Counted from the first letter of the stretch, positions 35,336 to 47,835 are shown. The stretch: 64,000 bases of DNA from Straminergon stramineum (GCA_963920665.1 OY987267.1:26660001-26724000), one strand, 5' to 3'. Numbers and translations are program-made. Notes: generated by a model from the letters alone, not told the origin.

Positions 35336-38300
35336 ATGGGCGAGGAAAAGCGTCATGAGATGATGGAGACTTTGTTTGGCGCCGAGTCCGAGGACTCTGA
35401 TGACGAGCCCGAGCAGTCGCTCCGTCCTGCGCTTTCCGATCAAGCCTCGGATCGCTCGGTTGGTTCTCTCGGCCCCTCTTTCACTCAGGCTCTTGGCCGT
35501 CACTCTCCAGGCGCAAGAACATGCACTTCCTTCGCCTTCGGCTGCAATGCTAGTTTCCCCTTTCCATAATTGTGTTCATTACAGCAGCTGAACTCGGGTC
35601 CTTCTTCGTCGACCTCGCGAGGAGGGACCCGGAGGATGACTTGCATTCCTGAGGAAGGTTGCAGTGGAGAGGTGCCCGCGGGGTGGGAAGAATTAGGGTT
35701 TCAGGGATTATTTCCTATTTCGTAAACGTTCTGTCTGTATAGACAGGACATCTTGATGGGATTTTCTAGTCTTCACAAGGGTGGTTTCGTTGAAGCTGGA
35801 AAGGTAAAGTGTTAGCCTACAGGAGCTGGTATTCTGCCGGTATACTGGTAAGAGTTTCCCAAAGAAGCGTCTCTGCTAGGTGTTTCTGGAAAATGGGGTT
35901 CATGCCACGATTGCATTGTCCAATTGACATCTTAGGCAATTCTTCGCATCATCCGAGAGCTGTAAGAAGGTTGAATGGTTGTGTACATGCATCATGATTC
36001 TGGCTGCTTTCCAAAATCTTCCTTCGACTATGTTCGATGGATAGTTATCAATTTTTTAATGTGAGTAACAGCGCAGCGTGTGAGGAATTGGTTCAATCAT
36101 CCGGACGAAACTACTTCTTTGGATACTTAGGTGATTTGTTTGTTAGCATGTGGGTTCAACCTCCTGCTGACGCATCGCACCCTGTAGCTGAATGTGGTTG
36201 ATGGAGACATATCTCGTCAATCTTCTCCCCTGCCCATCAATCTGAAAGTATAATATCCTGAAAATGTGGACCTTGTTGGGTGTTCATTCCATTCTGCAAT
36301 AGTTCTAGGGTTATCTGATTTTCTTAAAGAAATTCTTTGAAGTATATATCTGAATGTTACATCGCAGGACAAGGAAGGTAGTTACGAAGAAGTCGAAGGG
36401 GAAGATGGAGATGGTGACGCTGAAGTAGACGTCGAGGGAGAGGCTGAGAGTGAAGGAGAAAGAGTCGAAAGTGACGCAGAGCGCGGAGCAAGTGACGAAG
36501 AAGAAAGAGCTGATAGTGACAGAGAGAGTGAGGGGGGAAGGGAGGTCGAAGTTGAGAGTGAGGGAGAACGGGAAGAAGTTGAGGTCAGCGCCAGTGGCTC
36601 TGAGCGCTCACACCCAGCGCAACCTTTGGAGGACTATGAAGACGAGGAGATGCAGGAAGAGGCTAGGGGCCAAAGGTTGTTTCTTAATTTGCAAATATTC
36701 TGGCCTTTTTACTGAGTATGTGTCTTGCAGTTGATTTGTAGTGTAAGCCCTTGAATATCTCGAGAAATATGCTTATTCTCTTTGTCTTCCGGCTGGTCTG
36801 ACATTCGATTAGGTGCTGGACCTTGGTAGCGGAATAGCAAGCTCTGTTTGGGCATTACCTGTAACGGCTTGTGTTGACTAAGAATTATCACCTGTTACAG
36901 TCTGGAGTTAGTGGAGCAGCAGAAGTGTTGACAAGTCTTGTGGTATGGTTTATATGGTGAACAGTGAAGGTGAGGAAGATGACCATGAAGATGACGAACC
37001 GAGAGAGAGGGTTGAGGTGGCTGAAGCGCGTGATGTGTTTGGTGAGTCAGATGAAGAAGAGGACCAAGATGCAGAGCATGAACCAGAACCAGAAGCTGCG
37101 GAGCGCCGTAGCCCTGAGGAAAGTCTGCAGGGCAGCCCGGAGGTATAGCTATTATTGTATTTCATGTATGCATTGCCATGTAGCGGCCTTTAGTGCCAAT
37201 TGTTCTAAAGTTTTTGAATATGGTTTGGATTGCATATCACGCTTATAGATCGACCTAGCCATTCAATAGTGAAAGTTACGTCTGGGCTTACTGGAAAATT
37301 GCGCTTTAACAGAGGGTTCGTTCGGACGACGAAGGAAGTGAAGGAGATGCAGCTCGGGCAGAAGAGATTGTTGGGGATGAAGATCGGGACCGTTCGGATC
37401 GGTCTGAATCTGATGATGAGCGGCATATTGAGCAGAAACCTGAAAAACCTATGGGTCCTCCAATAGAGCTTCAGGTTCCGTTGCGTCCACCACCTGGCAT
37501 GCCTGACCAGGTTAGTGGATACTACTTTTCATGCCCTAGCATTGGGCTAGGATTGGTGATTGAGCTTGTGGTTTTGTATGTCGACGGTTATTGCAATATC
37601 TTTCACAGACCTTGACAAATGATCTCTGTTGCGTTGGAATTTGCAGCTGAATATTATTCGAATGTCCAACATCATGAATATCGATATGAAGCCCTTTGAT
37701 CCCACGACATATGAGGCAGAGGAGCCATTTACCACCGAGGTTGAGGGCAAGAAGCAACACATTAGGTTGGAGGAGAACGTTGTGCGTTGGCGTCCCGTTC
37801 ATAATCGAGATGGACATACCTCTGTAAGTGTTTTTCTTAAATCCTCACCTCTTTTTTTGTAGAAAATGCATGAGCTTATTAAAACGCAACAGACATTGAC
37901 TCCTTCGACGAATTCAGTTCTGAGAGACTCCTTTTTCTTGCTACGGTTATTTGTCGTTGTGAAGTGGGGTTGTGTTTGTGCAATTGGATTGCCTGTTAAG
38001 AGACACCATGGCAGCGACTCTGTCGAAAGAACCTCAATTTTTTGTCTCTTGGTGGCCGTGCAATGCTCGTTTCATTAGTTCATTTATCTTGAAAAACTTT
38101 ATTTTGAAATACTTCTATTGGAATCTGTTTTTTCTGAATATTTTGGCTGTCTTGAGCCAGGTCTCATTAATACAGTAGGTGTCGAAGATCAGCAAAGCTC
38201 TCAGCATTTTAGATGCTGTATGCTTTGTAATACGAAAATATGCTTCGCTCTTCACTCATGTTCCAATGTGTGGACTTTGTTGGGAATAAGAGACGATTTA

Positions 38301-40212
38301 ATTTGGTGACTGAAATCTGTTGGGTGTTTGCAGTATGAAAGCAATGCGCGATTTGTGAAGTGGTCAGACGGCAGCATGCAGCTACTTTTGGGTAGCGAGG
38401 TGCTGGATTTGTCGGTCCAAAATGCTACTCAAGACCAGTCTCATCTCTTTGTCCGTCATCATAAGGTTTCTTCCCAATCTCACTGAGTTACACACACTTG
38501 GTTACTTCCAGTTGGTATTTCTTGTATGTTCTTAATTGCTTCTGTATTTTTTGGTTTTGGTAGAGGACCTATACTCGGTGACTGCTTTCGCCAATTTCAA
38601 GATAATGTATAGCAGCAATATCATTGTACGGGGTGCTTGATTGCAGAGCATTTTGCAATCTCAAGGCCAAGTCTTAAGGAAGATGAGGTTTATGCCATCG
38701 TCCTTGACTTCCAAATCACATCGTCTACTCACTGCATTAGTGGACTCTAAGCATAAGAAGGTCTTCAAAGTTAAGACTGTCATCACTGAAACTGATCCGG
38801 AGAAGGAGAAGCATGACAGAGAAAAGGTAGGCTATGAAATGAAGCTGGGTCAACGCCAGGCAAATGTGCATGGAGAGATTTACTTAGTTTGTGTGATGGT
38901 TGTCAAGTTAGCTTCTTGAAGAACTCCGTGTTGATGTCGTAGCCATGCTTTTACTGTAGCTGTCTCTGATATCATCTGTGTGCAGGTGTACATTACTGTA
39001 TCCGTAATCAAGTTAGACCTTGTATTATTTCCTACTGCCAGGCATTTGCTTCCACTAGAATTTCCATGTTTGCAATTTTGGATGGTTGCAGCAAGTACAA
39101 GAACATGACGGTGCTTTTCTAATTGACGGTGCTTTTCTAATTCAATTTTCGCAGCAAGTACAAGAACATATAAGGAGCAGGGTTGATTTGCAAAGAAAAC
39201 AAGAGAAGTTAAGCTCCAAATATCATGTTCCCAGGCCACGCGCGACAGAACGTGAGCGTGAGCTCTCTCCTGGTTATCTGGAGGGTGCTTTGGAAGAGGT
39301 ATATGCCACCTTTTCTTCCTACCTTACTTTATACATATCTGTATGCGCTGGCCTCATCTCAATCAAGTTTGGAACTGAATTTGGTGCTGCAATATGGTGT
39401 TCAGGAGGATGAATTAGATACTTACGACAGAGGCTCTCGTCGATATCAAGAGGAATTAGAACAAGAGCACCGTGCAGAGAGAAGAATTTTGCATGCTAAA
39501 CGAGTATGTCTTTGACCCTTCTCTTACAGACTACGGAATGACTCTTGCAATTGTTTTTTGGAAGAAAAATAATCCAATTTTTGCAAGAGCACTGTTTTTC
39601 TGGTTCTTACAAGAGTGTAACTGTGACAGCAAGCACCTGCTAGACCTCCCCCGAGCAGATCGATGAACAAACGGCGACCTGCGAAGGATGACTTTCTGGA
39701 CGATTCTATGTCAGACGACAGTGATAGAGAACCATCGGTACAGGAAAGTGATCACAACGACGATTTGGTGGGTGGTGCTTGGGAGGAAGAGGATGACGAA
39801 GAAGAGGAGGAAGAGCGAAGACCGTCCAGCAAGGGCAAGGGTACCGAGCGTGAGGTCAGTATTCTTTTTAGTACTCAGAAATCTACTCCTGTACGCTATG
39901 CGACTATCATTCAATTAGATATTTTTGCCTGACCAACTCATCGTTCACGTCAAATTTGTTTCACTGTTGGAAGTCTTGACTTGTGAACCTTATCTTCCTG
40001 AAAGCGAATCAAATCATTAGCTAGATTTGTCATTGCATTTAATTTGAGGGGTCTCTTACACGTGCCCTTTGATTCTCCAGGATAGAAGGCGCGGTGAACG
40101 TGAGGAAGATGATAGAAAGAGGAAGAGGGACAGGGAAGAGCGGTCCCCATCGCCTGCAAAGAAACCAATATCTCGCAGAAGAGTTGTTGTCAGTGACAGT
40201 GACGATGACTGA
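35336..40212 (+). CDS. LEO1: LEO1 (VIP4), subunit of the PAF1 transcription elongation complex
   Basis: Eleven exons: 35336-35458, 36368-36675, 36923-37142, 37313-37510, 37647-37823, 38334-38465, 38647-38826, 39155-39298, 39405-39503, 39630-39854, 40081-40212. Phases close and give 645 aa, close to Arabidopsis VIP4. The complex travels with RNA polymerase II and supports histone H2B ubiquitination and H3 methylation; in plants it controls flowering-repressor genes. The start [15 protein letters not shown] matches the family start. Residues 42-217 are Glu/Asp/Ser-rich low-complexity sequence, about 270-500 hold the conserved Leo1 domain ([41 protein letters not shown]), and the C-terminus is charged, ending SDSDDD. 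Uncertain points: exon 3 could instead start at 36965 (in frame), and intron 1 may hide two phase-0 exons, 35585-35671 and 36188-36247. Exon 8 has a duplicated acceptor (39092 or 39155). Confidence 0.93.
39089..39169 (+). repeat. Duplicated splice acceptor region in LEO1 intron 7
   Basis: GCAGCAAGTACAAGAACAT occurs at 39088-39106 and again at 39151-39169. Between them lies a perfect 18-bp tandem repeat of GACGGTGCTTTTCTAATT. Both copies provide a CAG acceptor followed by CAAGTACAAGAACAT. The two sites are 63 nt apart, and the sequence between is open in the LEO1 frame, so use of the upstream site would add 21 residues. Confidence 0.9.
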
Positions 40213-41079
40213 CTAATTCCAAACTCTAGAGGACTTTTTCCCACCTTGAGGTGGTTGTATCATATGGTTCTTTTGGTATAGCTTTTGTAGAGAATAAGGT
40301 CCTATCAAACCATTTTATCCGATGATGCATATGGCAGAGATTGCATGCATTCCCTTGTAAGTTACTTTTGGGGAATATCTTTGGCAAATGTCTTCTCTGC
40401 AACGAGACTTGAGACTTGATTTTGGGATCACAGCAGAATTAGACAACCAAAACTAAACTAGATATGAGGATAACTGTGCACACTGTGAAGGATTAAGGAT
40501 TTGACTTAGAAACAATGGTGGTAAGAAGGGACTGAAGTTGACATGCAAGCTAAGGAACCAACTGACTTCTTGGTCACCTTCACGGACGAGGGTAAAAGGC
40601 TCTTGGACCTACATGTCTGATGGAGTCTTCAATCAAAGAAGTAAACTGTACACGATTGGCATCTATTTAACCCAAAAGCTTTTAATTACCTTGATGATCT
40701 ACAACAATCAAACCGTTAGAACTGATCGAGACAATTGTACAGAGCCTCACATTACTGCTCATCCAAAGCAGAGTCTTGGAAGGGATCCTCGCACAAGACG
40801 TATCTTTTGAGCGCTACCAAGTGCCCCCTCCGTCGATCCTCTACAATATGCAATGCTTATAATAGTCATCCATTTCGATTACATAATTTTCTGTATTATG
40901 ATAGATTAGGATATACATGCATACATTTGATTTCGTTGGAGAAAAATGGCAATTTCATCGACAGCAGATAATAAAATTGGCAGCAGAATATTCTCCTGAC
41001 ACCAGATAAATTCAATCTTCTGAGAAGAGAAGATCATTCTTTCTGAGGATTTCGCCAGGAATGATAGGGCAGCCCCATT
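40213..41079. other. Convergent intergenic region between LEO1 and SEP15
   Basis: Holds the 3'UTRs of both genes (LEO1 on plus, SEP15 on minus). Two chance plus frames (40538, 40735) have no recognisable family. Polyadenylation sites were not located. Confidence 0.6.
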
Positions 41080-42458
41080 TCAAAACCTTGCATTTGATGT
41101 CACTTTTTCACTTAAAAATTGCTCAATCTGTTCTGTCTTCCAATTATCAATCCTGCATGTACCAGGAAGGTAAGTGAGCAACAAGTTGTGTCCATCCAGT
41201 TCCAGCAAGAGTTCGATTGCACTCCAATGCTTCCGGCTAAGAAGAAATATCATGCATGTAGAACTACATCAATATTCAACAAATAAAAATCACAGTCCTA
41301 ACCCATACATGCGACAGAACAATACTCCGTACTAGATTAGGAAATTTGACACAAGTACTTCAGATGTATAGTTGAAGCTCTACCGGATCGAGTCCTTGAG
41401 GTTGCCCTTATCGTCCTTCATGATGAGCTTTGGTGGTGCACCAAAACGGTATTTCACATCCACTTCAGGAAATTCACCCAATTTGTCGTCAATAAAGGTC
41501 TGAATGTTTGGATAAAACATCACCTTCCTCATACAAATCTCCAACACAGCTCCAGAATACTTCATCTGCAAGCCCAGAAACGTACTATAAGTACAGCAAT
41601 CATTTTACTCCAGGAGCACACCATTCAACTCCTTGAAGTCCCTGCGAATAACTTAACCACTTCAACAATTAAAAAACCCTTGAGCAACAAATCAGGACAT
41701 CTGCAATGTTGTAAAATAGTCCACTTAGACCGGCATAAAGGGCGAGATGACAAACCTTGCTCAGGGCATTCTCAGATTCCTCTGCACAACATTTTCGACA
41801 ATCGGCCTCCAGCTCTGCAATCCCATCCAGAATCAGACTCACAAATGACACTTGAACACTCGCCTACCACTTTCATCACCTCATCGTCAGCTTGTCCATC
41901 GAATCTAAACTTGCCCTCAAACTAATTGCATATCAATTGCCCGGGACTAAACTCGAGCCCCCCTTGGGATCGTGTTGTCACGACAAAGACACGATCCCCC
42001 CAGGCACGATCTGAGCGACTTCAAAAAGAAATCATGAAGGTAAGTCCTCAAAACACCCCTTCCTATTCATTGAACATGTGCAAGTTGGATCCCAGAAACT
42101 ACGAGCCCAATACGCTTGACACTATTTCTTGATAACACCGTTTACCATCATGGATTGCTCTTCAACTCACCCTCGAGGCCGCAGAGCGAGAGATGTCAAC
42201 CGAAGCGTGTTCAATCAACAAGAATTCAAGCACATTATACTGGTATAGAGCGAAACCACGGGTAGTGGAATTACCTTTGTCTTTCACGTACTCTGCCAGG
42301 GAGTCGCAATCGGAGCACAGAGCGAGACCGGTAAACCCTAAGTCGCCGCAACTGGCATCAGGAAGTTCCTCGGTCTGCACCCCGTGTAAAGCCCAAAGAA
42401 ACACGAAGCTCGCTACAGCGAAAGTCAGAACACGAGCACCTGCTCTCCTCTCTGCCAT
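41080..42458 (-). CDS. SELENOF: 15-kDa selenoprotein homologue (SEP15/SELENOF), non-selenocysteine form
   Basis: Four exons on the minus strand: 42458-42275, 41814-41756, 41565-41384, 41152-41080, all GT-AG. Phases close and give 165 aa, the usual length of the family. SEP15 is a small thioredoxin-fold protein of the ER lumen that associates, in animals, with the glycoprotein folding sensor UGGT. Residues 1-29 are a signal peptide (basic start, then LTFAVASFVFLWALHG). The Cys-rich segment uses C37, C48, C51, C67, C70 and C71. The redox site of the animal protein is C-G-Sec; here the aligned stretch AVLEICMRK has C92-Met-Arg, so no selenocysteine and no second cysteine. From memory, other land-plant copies share CMRK. 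The C-terminus IDNWKTEQIEQFLSEKV matches the family tail. A longer upstream in-frame ATG (42566) exists, but the signal peptide favours 42458. LEO1 faces it tail to tail. Confidence 0.92.
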
Positions 42459-42740
42459 AGTTGAAACCAACAACGGCACTTCCACAACGCTAAAAGGATC
42501 CGCGCGTCCGAAGCTACCCAATTCAAAGATGAAGGTAGAGCTCACGCAGCCGGTCGACAAAACCACTACTAAGTTACACCGTGAGCGCAGCAGAAACGAG
42601 AAGCTATATGCACTTCCACATTAACTCGCTCCACTCGAGCTTATCATCTACAGACGGACAGACGGAGGCTAACAGAAGCTGGCGCTAACTAGTCAGTACT
42701 CAGTAGTACGCGAAATTCTTCATAAGCTTAACGTAATCCA
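42459..42740 (-). promoter_or_regulatory. 5' flank of SEP15
   Basis: A GC-richer block upstream of the start, with GACG/GACA repeats near 42651-42668. The overlapping plus frame (42193-42624) is a shadow of exon 1. No TATA box was identified. Confidence 0.5.
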
Positions 42741-43340
42741 CTGACGAAATGGTCACCCTGGAAATCATCTGCTTTAGTACCGAGAGAATTGCTGGCTAAA
42801 AAGAATGCAAAAGCACTCATTGGAAGTCCAAAGACCTCCCTTATTAACTCAAAACTTGGAGAATGAATAGTTGCACTTCTCTCTTACATGGAGAATTTCT
42901 TTGCCATTCATTGGCCAAAAAACAACCATGGCATTGATTACAAGTCCAAATGACCTTGGAATAGGGGAGAGGAGTTGGATTTGCTAATTTGGGCTTTCTG
43001 GAGCCAATGGCACAATTTGTTTGGAATTTGGAGCTTTTCTCCCAAAATTAGAGTATAGTTCAATAATGAATTGGACTTTTTTAAGTAATTAGCTGTTAAA
43101 CTCTAAAAAATTTGGGGTTAAGTTGGGGGGAGGCCTTGAGGGAAAGTATGAAAGGCCTCCTCTTCTATCCCCAAACCACACTTTTAAAATGTTGTACCTT
43201 GCCATTTGGTTCATTTAGTGTTTTTTGGTCCAAATTGGCCAATTTGTATCAATGTGGTGTTTCGAGCACTTCTAATCCATTTTATAGTGTTTTTGGTGTA
43301 CCATTTGAAAGACATGGGGTCACTTGAAGTCTTGTCACCC
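42741..43340 (+). repeat. LTR-like dispersed repeat, copy b
   Basis: The first part matches 19255-19460. A later part, TTGCTAATTTGGGCTTTCTGG then CCAATGGCACAATTTGTTTGG and AATTTGGAGCTTTTC, matches 59418-59480 (CTAATTTGGGTCTTTTTAATAC, CAATGGCGCAATCGTTTTTC, AATTTGGAGTTGTTC). Hence the three copies belong to one family. A partial frame at 43112 is not convincing. Confidence 0.65.
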
Positions 43341-44150
43341 TTCTTCTTATCTAATACTTTATGGTTTACTAACATTCTTATTTCTCATAGCTTCTCTTTA
43401 AAATACTAATCGTAAAAACTCTAGTCAAATTTCTACAATGCCTACAATTGGAATTCTTTGGAATGTCATGTCATCTTGTGTTTTGTTAATTTTTTGCAAG
43501 ATTTCCTTACATGGGGATTCTAATTCTTTGAAAATTCCTCCTAAAGCCCAGACATGAAAAAATAGCAGTCTTTGTCAAATTCCTTCTTTGCATCTTGTAT
43601 GTGTTTTATATCTCTAACTTAATAATGAAACTTTAGCTTTGTATCTTGCATTTAAAAAAAGTTTTCTTTCTTCTTTTCCACTAGTTCCCATCATTAAAGC
43701 CTCCATGATGGTGGAGCTTTGTTCAACTTTGATCTAAGCAAATTCCCAATTTTATTCTTTTGTTGCAAATTTGGGGTGACAACTTCAAAGAGAGCTTGAC
43801 TTAATTGGAGAGCTAAAAAACAGTTCTAAGAAAGGGTTGACACTAGCAATTCAATATAAGCCTTGGATTGCAATTAGTTCCAAAGAAAACAAATAGAAAT
43901 TGCAACTTGTAAGTTGTTTTGAAGAAAAGCACTAAAAACCATAAGAATTGTTGGAGTTGCTAGAGTTGGGTTGAAGGTTTTTGTGAGAGCTTTTTCAAAG
44001 CTTATCTATAGTTATTGAGAGCACCAATAATAAATAAAGCTTGTTGAAAACAACCAAATTGTCAAAAAGTGCCAAACTACCAAACAATTATAGAGTTTGG
44101 AAGTTTGGAACAAGGATGTTGGAAGTTATTTTGCTAGGAATTCTTATTGT
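43341..44150. other. AT-rich spacer, nothing recognised
   Basis: May be continuation of the LTR-like repeat, but no second copy is present in the window to confirm it. Confidence 0.45.
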
Positions 44151-44174
44151 TTTTGAAGCATTGATAGAATTAGG

Positions 44175-44325
44175 CAAAAGCTAAGAAAAAAGTCAAAGAG
44201 AAAAAAATAAGAGTGGAGAAAAAAGTCAAAGAAAGAAAAAAAATAGTGGAAATAAAGGTAAAAGAAAAGAAATAAGAAAAGAAAAATAGTTGAGAGAAAA
44301 GTCAAAGATAAACAAAACATAGTAT
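44175..44325 (+). repeat. Purine-rich tract with repeated AAAAGTCAAAGA
   Basis: About 150 bases are almost all A and G. AAAAGTCAAAGA recurs three times (near 44190, 44224 and 44299) with AGTGGA/AGTTGA-type links, so it is a degenerate tandem repeat. The minus 63-codon frame rich in F and L is a by-product. Confidence 0.75.
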
Positions 44326-47199
44326 TGGTTTTCACTTCAATTATTCATACCTTGTTGTTCTTCACAAGAAGGGGTCCATCAAGCATCTTTGTAGCTTATG
44401 TTAGGACTTTCAAATGAATTATACACTTTATAACATTTTTCGTCCAATTTTTCTTCAAGGACAAATTGAAGATGCACATGTTGTACTTCAATTCATTATT
44501 TTCAATTTCTTATTGAACAAGTTATGTTTTTCTTAAGATGGAATCAATGGAGGTTCTCTAAGATCATACATATTAACCAAAAATTGTCATAACTAATACA
44601 TTGAAAATTCCATCATGTACTTGACGGTCAAAAGAATTTTTGAGAACAAAGAGAATTTTAGTAGAGCATCCTCTTTTAATCAATAAACTACATTGGTGGA
44701 ATGAAGTATAGATTTCTTAAACATCAAAGTAAAAACGCACTATTAGAGTGCAATTTAAAATGTATTTAGAGTTGCATATTGATGCAATCCACAAGAGCTT
44801 ATCTTCAACAAACATAAGCAAGTCCAAACATGCTCTATGTTACATTAATTTCAAGCCTTCATCTTTGGGAAGGCTTTCCATAACCTCAAAGTCCAAAATC
44901 AAACCTTTCATTATTGTCCCATATGATTCATTGGTTTCTAATTGCACATTTAGGTAACTACAACATTATCACTAACCAAAAACAACTAAATTCTTGCCTA
45001 GAATGATAAAGTTAATTTTGAAGATGTCCAATGTTTAAACATGAATTGTAAACTTAAGAGTACATGCTAGAAAATTCATAAATTATTCCCTTCAATGTCC
45101 AAAAAATTGTGTTGAATCTATAAAAAGATTCTATAATATCCAATTTAGAAATCTAAATCTCATGGAAGAGTTTGATCAAGGAAATTGTAGTGAGTAGATT
45201 CACTATTTGGGATTCCAAACAAGAAAGGACAACAAACAATTTTAAGAATCCTTTACAACTAGGTAAAACATATTCCTTTTCAATTTATCTTTTTCCAAAA
45301 TTTATCCCTCCACTCTTGCAAGCCACCAAAATTAAGAATCCACTCCTAATTTATTTCTACTCTCATTCCTTCTCCACATTTGGGAACATCACACTCTCTA
45401 ACTTGGTTTGTTTAATTTTCTTTCTACACAACTTATTGTCATTTTTCTTTCAACCAAGTGAGTTGTTTATCTTGCAATTGGACAATCAATATCTTAGTAC
45501 ATGCCAATTTGGAACTTATACCTCGAGCACTCACTAAATCACATGTCAACTTGGAATCTCTTCTTACATGACAAAAATGGCATTTATTGTACCACGTTTT
45601 GAATTATTATTTCTCTCTCATCATCCCCTTCATACTTACTTCCAATTGATGTACTCATATTCCAATTAAGATTATCACCAATATCATAAACAATATCCTC
45701 AACTTTCATCCATTCAATTAATTACTTGCTAGTACACAAATATGACCATCAATTCCACACTCACAAATGATCCTACAATTCATCAAACATTCATACGAAT
45801 AAATTTCCTATTTAGTAATCTCTCAAGCACTTTGCAAATAGAACCTCCAATTGATTGAACATACAAACTGTTGTTGCAACAACTTTGGAATCAAGATGAT
45901 TCTCAATTAGTCTCCACATCACAAATGTAGGAATCTACTATTAATCATCATAAAAATTTCCAAATAGTTTGCCTACAATAACACAATAGTATCCACACAC
46001 AATTTGGGATACAATTAAACTTACACACAAACACTAATTTTAAACACTAACTTCCAATTAAGATACACAACAATGAATAAAGGCATATACAAATACAATC
46101 ACAAGCACTCATCACGCCACTAATTTGAATACACACACACACATAAATCCACAAATGGCATTTGATTTCAAGACAACAAAAACAAAAAACAAAACACATC
46201 CAATACTCATCTCAAAAGTGGGTGAAAAACAACTTCGATTGCCTAGTCTTAAATGTCTAAATTGGCACACATCACACACGTTTGAAAAAGGCTTCCAAAA
46301 CTACCAAATTGCTCAAACAAAGTGCTAATTTCAAAATGGTTTGGAAAACAACATCATTTATGCTACTGAAATGGAACTACAATGTCAACTTGCAATCCTA
46401 ACAAATCAAAAGCCTACTTGGAGATTCTAAAGTCTACACACTCACCACAATTATAGCTTCTAAAAGAGCTCCAGAAACATTTGTTGGTGCACCAAACTCA
46501 CTTCTTTTCAATTTTTCATAGGTGGTTGTTATCCAATCTTGCCTTCTATCTCTAGTCCGGCCCCCAATTCACGCCTTTGTGCTATGAAATGGTCTTGTTT
46601 GTCCATGAAACTATCTTATAGTTGGGCTTCTATTGTTTCTCACATGCATCACCGAATTAGGATTTGATGTGTGCACACTCCAAGAGTTGCATTCACATAG
46701 TCACATAATAGGAACTCCAAATTCTCTCCAGTAGTTGAATGAAAATTTTGACCATTGATATAATTCAAAAAAATAGCCAACCAAATTTCCTTGAAATTTT
46801 GACATCTATTCTTAGAATTATTTTTTGCCTCTTCTAGCCTGCCCTACAACTAAGGTAGAAGCACCCAAATGAAATAGGAGTTGTTCACGGACACCTAAAA
46901 AACAACCTAAATCTAAGGGCTTGTGGACCCAAAGTAGACAAGTGGGGTTCCTAGAAGTTGTTAGTCTTTCAAGAAGTAGCCAATCACCCGCACTTGATTC
47001 AAGTTTAGAGTGTGTCCCTTTTGGGTGTTTCCGTGCCCGCTTTGGTGTTAGTCTAGTGTCCACAATAGGTGCATCTACGAAGTTGTTTTCAAATATTTGT
47101 ATAATATTCATACAAGCTTGAAAAAATACAAAACCAATTTTGTTGGTTTCCTAAACCATTTCCAACCCGGTAGACAACATTTTTTTTCTGCAGAGACCC
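44326..47199. other. AT-rich spacer upstream of beta-adaptin
   Basis: No supported gene. Frames at 45172 (121 codons) and 46818 minus (97 codons) resemble no family known to me. A short AC microsatellite lies at 46130-46142. The block 46800-47110 is GC-richer than its surroundings and may be a retroelement piece. Confidence 0.45.
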
Positions 47200-47835
47200 T
47201 CACGATCACGTCATCTCTAACAAGTGTCCATTTTAGGTGTTCCTACCTTACGGTCTTAAGCTTTCGGCACCCCCGGCAAAGCCCCCCCGGACGACATCCA
47301 AATTATTGAATCTGAAGCCTGAAGACGGGACGCAGCCCCCTCTGGAGGCCGATGGATGAAACCAACATGAAGCAAGTTCAGTTGAGTTGGGCGCCCCACT
47401 CAGCGGGGACTTCGGACTACTGCGTCTTCCCTTCTTTCGGTTCAGTTCGTCGCGGTGGACGATGAGAAGGTCTCTTCATTCATCCATGTGAACGAATGTC
47501 GTCGACTCTGGCGCGGAAGAACGTACTAACTACCGCGAGGGAGCTGGCTGGCTGGACTCGTTTCTCTTCGCTCCCTCTCTCTCTGTCTCTCTCTCTCTCT
47601 GTCTCTCCACTGAACGACGACTGACCGAGCCGCAGACGAACTTATAATAATATCGACAGTTCAGCCATTACGGAACTTGCTGCTGCTGCTGCTGCTGCGG
47701 TGCAGCGCATTTTGGTTGCACCGATCCGTCGATCCTCGCCCGCAGTGAAACGTCCATTGTCCCTCGCGCCCTCCTTCTTCCTGCCGTGGCGCCTTTGCCG
47801 TGTTGCATGGTTTTTGGTACCCCCCGTGGGGCACG
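47200..47835 (+). promoter_or_regulatory. GC-rich promoter and 5'UTR region of beta-adaptin
   Basis: GC rises near 47200. A pyrimidine CT tract (47571-47608), a TATA-like CTTATAATAATAT (47641-47653) and a GCT triplet run (47679-47698) lie 140-265 bp before the start codon. The CT tract resembles the pyrimidine patches common in plant core promoters. The exact transcription start is unknown. Confidence 0.6.

Noticed and set aside
41384..41565. In-frame TGA read as selenocysteine in SEP15
   Set aside because: The site aligned with Sec encodes arginine (CMR). No in-frame TGA occurs in the spliced gene before the final stop.
42193..42624. 143-codon plus-strand frame over SEP15 exon 1
   Set aside because: Antisense shadow of the SEP15 first exon and its flank.
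45172..45537. 121-codon plus-strand frame
   Set aside because: Phe/Ser/Leu-rich low-complexity translation of AT-rich DNA. No neighbouring exon.
46818..47111. 97-codon minus-strand frame in a GC-richer block
   Set aside because: No recognisable domain. It could be a retroelement piece, but nothing supports a specific call.
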